In this document: positions 59,092-64,000 of the stretch, piece after piece
Layout of the letters: every line of letters begins with the position of its first letter
Numbering within the stretch: the stretch's first letter is position 1
Source of the DNA: Heracleum sosnowskyi
Taxonomy: Eukaryota; Streptophyta; Magnoliopsida; Apiales; Apiaceae
DNA: 64,000 nucleotides
Direction of reading: 5' to 3'
Assembly (NCBI GenBank): GCA_030848705.1
Contig: CM061243.1
Location: 120,862,674 to 120,926,673 of the forward strand
Program-made: the position numbers and the translations under genes
Notes under the pieces: generated by a model
Seen by the model: the letters and a program-made list of their open reading frames with translations, nothing else
Databases searched by the model: none
What the model was told of the DNA's origin: nothing

Positions 59092-62000
59092 CTATTGAAC
59101 AGTTTCCTCAACTAGGAAACCAGGATACTGAGGAGGAAATCTCAGCAACTGTAACTTTACTGCCTTGAGTTCCTCAACCCACAAACTGTAGCTTGAATTT
59201 TTAGCCAAAACATCTATTGAAACCTCTTTCCTTTCTACCATTCCATTTGCGTATTTTTCGAATTTCTCAACATTCTGCCATAGGAGAGCGCTTTTCATGG
59301 GATCATTCTCAGCATGTCTAAGATCATCTAGTGACTCTCTTGCTTCCTCTACCTTGGCCCAAAAGCATGTATCTTGTGTAAGACTTGCAAATTTGTTTCT
59401 CTTGATATTCTCTTCTTCACAAGGTACCCTTTTATCTTTCCACCACCTATCAAAGATCTCATATCTTCTCTCTCTGCCGTGCTTAATATAATGCCCCTTC
59501 GTCCGGTGCATTCCTTTTCCATAATATTCTGCAATGTCTAATGGCTCGACAAGGAGTTTATAGAACTGGGACGCATTAACCCATTTTGCTCTCTTGTGAA
59601 AATCATGGGGTAATTGGTTATTTTCTAACATTTCAATTACTGCCTTCCAAAAGCGGGCAAGCTTGATGCGGTTCATGTTGACCTTGAAGCCTCGCTTTGA
59701 AGCACCTCTTCGCTTAAATGAATCATAATAACCCATTTGTTCATCAGAAGCATCACAGGATGCTTTGTACCACTCTATTTGAGCTCGTAGTGGATTGATT
59801 TTAGATAAACCAATAGCTAGATTGGCACTGTTGAGGTTTGGAGTTCTGCCCATCCTCTTTGCCATCTGTAGGCAATATTTTGCTACTGCATAAACAGGTT
59901 CCTGTAACAACAAAGCAGAAAAAATATATATCATATATGTATATCCACAACCATAAACATGTTTCCTGACTAGTATGCAGGACGGAAGATGAGATATACT
60001 TCGGTTAAGATGTTTACATGACTGATGCTTATTCCTGAGGACTGCAAGGCCAGTGCAAGCCCAGCATCATAGTTTGATTGATCAGGTACTTCACCAACTT
60101 CCGAATAGCCTCTCCTTTTCAGGAATTGGGATGAAATGTTCTCAACATAACCAGTATAGTTCATATGATCCTCATGAACAGAACTTACAGTAGCTGTCGA
60201 AAACAACACATGTAGCAACTTGGTGACAGCTATATCATTGTCAATGCATATAGCTCCATCATCGCTACAAAACATATAGTTCCCAAATGGTGAAAATGCA
60301 GATTTCGGTTGTGCAGCCCCTTTTTCCGAATTTTCTGCTGCTACATTAATATGAACTAACACAAACTTTAGTAGTTGTGAATTCTGAGTTCCAAACAAAG
60401 ACTGTTCGCTGCATGACAACTCCTCAAGCTTCATGGAGGAATGCCAGAACTGCAGGAGGCAAGCGACGTGAGTAGTCACTTGATCTAGTGGAGCAAAGAG
60501 GAGTCTAGGGACAATGTCATGCTTTCCTATCACATGAATAAAGTTCCCAGCCCACCGTTCTTGAAGGATGGCCCGAGAGAGCGATTTGTTTCCCAGCATT
60601 GGTGATCCAAATGTAATGCAAAGCACAGAAATGGATGCAGAGATGGAGTGAAGATAAGAGAGAAGCCAAAGCGCTGTAAGAGATGCAATTGCACCTCCAA
60701 AGGAGTGGCCTGTAAGTACTAAGGATTTTCTCTCCTTCAATATATCTAACATCTGCCATTACAAACCGGAATGAGCTTAGAAATCAGCTGTACTACAAAA
60801 TTATTTTTTTGTTACATGTAATTTGTTACCCTCCGTCCCCCTCAATTCTTTACATTGATGGGACGACACGGAGATTAAGAAAAAATGTAAATTAATAGAA
60901 AAAAGTAAGAAAAATGAGTAAAGTGATAGGACTAATCAATATTTAATGTATAAAGTGGATATAAAGTATGTATAGTATTGGTTCATTAGGGAAGGGGGTT
61001 GACAAATTCCAACTACAAATCATTACGAAATATCCTAATTCGAAGAAATGGTGTGATCAAATAAATATTTTTAAACCCTTTTTTTTGTACATTTAAATAA
61101 TTCAACACTAAAACAGGACTTGTTGGATGTTTCATTATTTATCACTCTTTTGTTATACCAAATAATTATATTTTCACTAATATTTCTGCAAAATTTTAAT
61201 ATTTAATCATTATTTCAGATGAATATTTTAGTCAATGACTTGTCAGGGTCCCTAGGATCGTTGCCTAACATATATGGACTTGTATTTACATGTACAGCGA
61301 CTTATTGTATATTTCTTATGTATTTTTATCACGTTTATGTATATATTATAATACAAATAAATATATGTAAATGCATCGAAAGAGATATGCTTGATACTTG
61401 ATAGTGATACGATGATATAATAATTGCACTTACATCTCCGATCATAATCACCGCTTAACTAAAAATTCAAATTATATACCTTAAATAAAAATTATAGAAA
61501 ATATGTTAAAATTTGATCACTCTAATGGGACATCACCCTGGCTAAAAATATAGCTAACCTCATCTATTATTATATTAAAATAATATATTTGTATTTATAA
61601 TAACTTAGTATAATAATAACATACTATTTCTAAAATATAACCAATTAATATAGTCAACTCCATTGAAATATAATATCTTACGAGTTAACAAATTTTAATT
61701 AATCAATATTTAGCCGATCAGTTTACAAAACACCTGATGCTCTTATATTATAAACACCAAACAACTTAAATACTAAATCACCAAAAACGCGTTGTTAGCC
61801 TTGACGTTAATAGTACGTCAATAATGCAAAACTGCAAAATATGCTTGTGGTTCAAGGTTCTGGTTCAACGCGTTGGGATCAAATATTTCGTAGTAATTTA
61901 TATTACAACTAGACCATAATAAAAATATACAGTAGTTTAGAAGACTAAGAATTAAGGGACTATTTGGTTCGGATTAATGAGTCTGATTAACGAAAATTAA

Positions 62001-62632
62001 AACCTCACATTCATGTTGTTTGGATTAGCAATTTGATGATGGAGAATGAGAACGAAATTATCATATCATTAATACCTTCATTCCTATACCCCTCATTCCT
62101 ATTCCCGATTCACATTAACGATCTAAACGCTTTCTAAGATTTTGATTCAAATAAATAAGATTTTGATTAATACCTTGTTTTGGAAGGTGGAGTTGTTATA
62201 CATGCACATGAACTGATGCAAGAAGCCTGAATGAACCATAACAACTTCATCTTCTTGTCTCTCAAATGCAGAAAACATTTCTCTGTTTCTATTCATCTTA
62301 TCGATCAACGGAACCAAATTTCCGCAAATCGTGTCCAAACCACGAAAGCTGCCTCCACCGGAGAACGCAATATGTATTGCATCTCCGACGCAATCCGTAG
62401 CTAAATTATCAGGCGTTGTGTTGGCTCGTTGGCAAAGTTTCCAGGATTGTTCCAGCAGTGGCGTCGAGGCTACAAAACTCGCCAGCATTTCGCTAGTTTC
62501 GAAACTGTGAAGAAACAAGTGATACATAAATAAGTTGGTATATTAAATTTTTTAGTCAATAGAGAAAATTACATGGAAATTTTGCAGGACCAGACTAGAT
62601 AAAATCACTTACGAAGAAGCTTCATGTTCCAT
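59092..62632 (-). CDS. PAD4: Lipase-like PAD4 (637 aa, 4 exons)
   Basis: PAD4 partners with EDS1 in basal and TIR-NLR-triggered immunity and promotes salicylic acid signalling. The EP domains of the dimer bind small nucleotide messengers and engage ADR1 helper NLRs. Exons on the minus strand: 62613-62632, 62174-62504, 60000-60752, 59092-59901; phases join cleanly. The N-terminus MEHEASS-FETSEMLASFVASTPLL is PAD4-like rather than EDS1- or SAG101-like. Lipase-like domain: GHSFGG nucleophile elbow (Ser about 134), HDIVPR (Asp about 196) and EDHMNY (His about 313) correspond to the PAD4 triad. PFGNYMFCSDDGAICIDN is a family block. The EP domain (from about 340) includes IEWYKASCDASDEQMGYYDS, NMNRIKLARFWK, ASQFYKLLVEPLDIAEYY, TQDTCFWAKVEEA and KNSSYSLWVEELK. 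Intron 2 is about 1.4 kb and carries MITE remnants. Confidence 0.94.
60753..62173. other. PAD4 intron 2 with MITE remnants
   Basis: Holds one Stowaway-like end (CCCTCCGTCCCCCTCAATTC, about 60831-60850) without a clear partner, and a shortened relative of the Tourist-like MITE of 5927-6311 (about 61518-61744, ending GATGCTCTTA). No coding potential. Confidence 0.6.
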
Positions 62633-62697
62633 TGATGCCTTGTTTGAATATTGAAATTGCGTTAAGTCTCAACTTTCAAGTGTGAAACATTTGTTTA

Positions 62698-62716
62698 CAT
62701 TTTATATATATATATA
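62698..62716 (-). promoter_or_regulatory. PAD4: TATA-rich element upstream of PAD4
   Basis: A TATATATATATAAAATG run on the minus strand about 70-85 bp upstream of the PAD4 start codon, a fitting position for a TATA box with a short leader. Confidence 0.5.
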
Positions 62717-62817
62717 TCATATTTTAAAGGGTGCTCTTCACATTCGTGATTGAATACCAACCACCTCCCGCAATATTTCATTACGGGAGAAATCACCCCG
62801 CAATGAAACATAGTGGG

Positions 62818-63003
62818 AGTCAATATCACCCCGTAATAAAATATAGTGACAGATTATTGACATTCATCGATGACTGGGGACCAAATTCCTATTTTAAAAC
62901 ATATATATATAATTATGTGATGGCTAATGAAGTGTGTTATAAAAAACCAAAGACTGACTCAGAGTCAATGATCTTTTAAATGGCATAGTTGCAAAACTTG
63001 ACT
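62818..63003. promoter_or_regulatory. PAD4: Cluster of three W-box hexamers upstream of PAD4
   Basis: TTGACT occurs on the minus strand at 62823-62818 and 62968-62963, and on the plus strand at 62998-63003. TTGAC(C/T) is the WRKY-factor binding site. Three in about 190 bp, 190-370 bp upstream of a known immune gene, is suggestive, but the hexamer is short. Confidence 0.4.
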
Positions 63004-64000
63004 TGAGTTGGGTAATGGGCGGGTCACTGTGGTAGTACAATGGGTGGCGTTTTAGACCCGGTGTAGTGAAATTGTCAATCACCACTCAAATTCTTAAATT
63101 TTACTGCAAATTATATTTTCTTTAAATTTACATTATATGTGTTTGCATATTAATAAATTAGTATGAGTTTTATTAAAAGTGTGGTAAAAATATAAAGGAT
63201 TTTCATTTACAGAAAGATTAAAATTTTATGTAAGAAAATTTGTAGGTGTTATTATTTTCAGTGGAGTTTGTACTATTCTAAATTAACCAAATAAAATACA
63301 GGTTAAATATCAAATACATCACTGATTATGTTCAAATGTATCAAATTAATTATTAATTATAAAAATTATTCAATTTAATCACTAATTTAAAATTTTGTAG
63401 GTGTTATTATTTTCAGTGGAGTTTGTATATTGTATTACAAATATATTAATTCTTTAGATACTGTATCGAGAAAGTTTTTCTGGGTACGATCAATTCAGCA
63501 GAAGAAGTTAAAAACACGACGACTGAAGTGATTGATAACAAATTATTTATAGCCTTGACAAGAGGAAGTCCAGTGAGTCCACCAGTCACCGCGTTATTTA
63601 CATTCCTTCTAAGTAACGGTGATCAGTTGCTTTTCGAGATTTTGTTAGAATATGATTTGAATCAATAATTGTTCAGTAGTTGCCAATTTTGATATGGAAA
63701 TACTTATTCGTATACAAAGTGTTATATAAACTCTTTAAGGCATAACATATCTGTATCTGACTCTCTAGATTATAACCTAGATCTGTATGCTGTCATATGT
63801 ATACTCGAGATCAATAAAACTTACGTTTATTATAATCTTTCTTGCTTCCGTCATAATAGGTTTCTTTTGTGATTCCTCCACATAATGATCATGAAAACAC
63901 AATGGAGTCAAATTAACTCCGAAAGATTACGTTGGACTAGCAGGACCAGCAAAACTCAGTCGTTGCTAATATACTCATAAACTGCAACGATTGCTAATAT
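63004..64000. other. Distal PAD4 upstream region and possible LTR start
   Basis: From about 63644 the sequence begins TGTTAGAATATG and includes TATATAAACTC (about 63724) and AATAAAAC (about 63815), features of a Copia-type LTR. The second end is not visible inside the window. A short protein-like stretch (ALTRGSPVSPPVTALFTFLL) at about 63555-63615 could not be assigned. Confidence 0.35.
63240..63435. repeat. Direct repeat of about 38 bp
   Basis: 'TTTGTAGGTGTTATTATTTT' followed by 'cagtggagtttgta' occurs at about 63239 and again at about 63395, exact over at least 34 bp. Confidence 0.9.

Noticed and set aside
62731..62979. Open frame of 82 codons upstream of PAD4
   Set aside because: It overlaps repeated 'ccccgcaatgaaa'-type sequence and the PAD4 promoter; no family resemblance.
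63511..63669. Open stretch without a start codon near the right edge
   Set aside because: It runs into a probable LTR start and could not be linked to any family; left as unassigned.

Overview
The window is a stretch of plant nuclear genome, most probably a eudicot. The evidence is AT-rich non-coding DNA, multi-exon genes with GT-AG introns, plant-specific gene families (PAD4, a farnesylcysteine lyase-type oxidase, a plant-type F-box protein) and dense plant transposons of the hAT, Mutator, Stowaway and Tourist types plus LTR elements and a LINE. The species cannot be fixed from the sequence.

Five protein-coding genes can be reconstructed. From left to right: (1) the 5' half of a farnesylcysteine lyase/prenylcysteine oxidase gene on the minus strand, which leaves the window at the left edge; (2) an intronless F-box gene of the At5g39450 type at 18072-19931; (3) an 11-exon ubinuclein-like gene at 34195-45037 with an intact 616-codon frame but no recognisable Hpc2-related (HIRA-binding) domain; (4) a 5-exon MAT1-like gene (CDK-activating kinase assembly factor) at 55522-57638; and (5) a 4-exon PAD4 gene on the minus strand at 59092-62632, with its lipase-like triad and EP domain. 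These look like unrelated single-copy genes; nothing suggests an operon-like or functional cluster.

The rest is mostly mobile DNA, and several elements can be delimited to the base by target-site duplications (TSDs). They include a 680-bp hAT MITE in FCLY intron 1 (TSD GAAATTAG); a 1.2-kb solo LTR (TSD CTAAT); a 1.0-kb hAT derivative (TSD TGTGCACT); a 3.0-kb decayed hAT with BED and transposase remnants (TSD ATCCCATA) that carries a nested 0.65-kb hAT MITE (TSD GGTAAGAC); and an 8.86-kb two-gene Mutator-like element (MULE; 9-bp TSD TACATTAAT). A 3.69-kb unclassified insertion (about 10-bp TSD) splits the MULE transposase. Two of the hAT elements sit inside a second, diverged LTR at about 25117-30207. 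Gene debris is also present: an RBR-type E3 ligase pseudogene, a stray copy of ubinuclein exon 1, a second copy of the FCLY promoter inside FCLY intron 1, and a 5'-truncated LINE RNase H.

No wholly new biological system could be demonstrated. The most interesting points are the ubinuclein paralogue lacking its HIRA-binding region, the paired repeats resembling a captured promoter and first exon around that gene, the MULE with an opposed GRF-zinc-finger ORF that ends about 140 bp from the MAT1 start codon, and the layered transposon nest.
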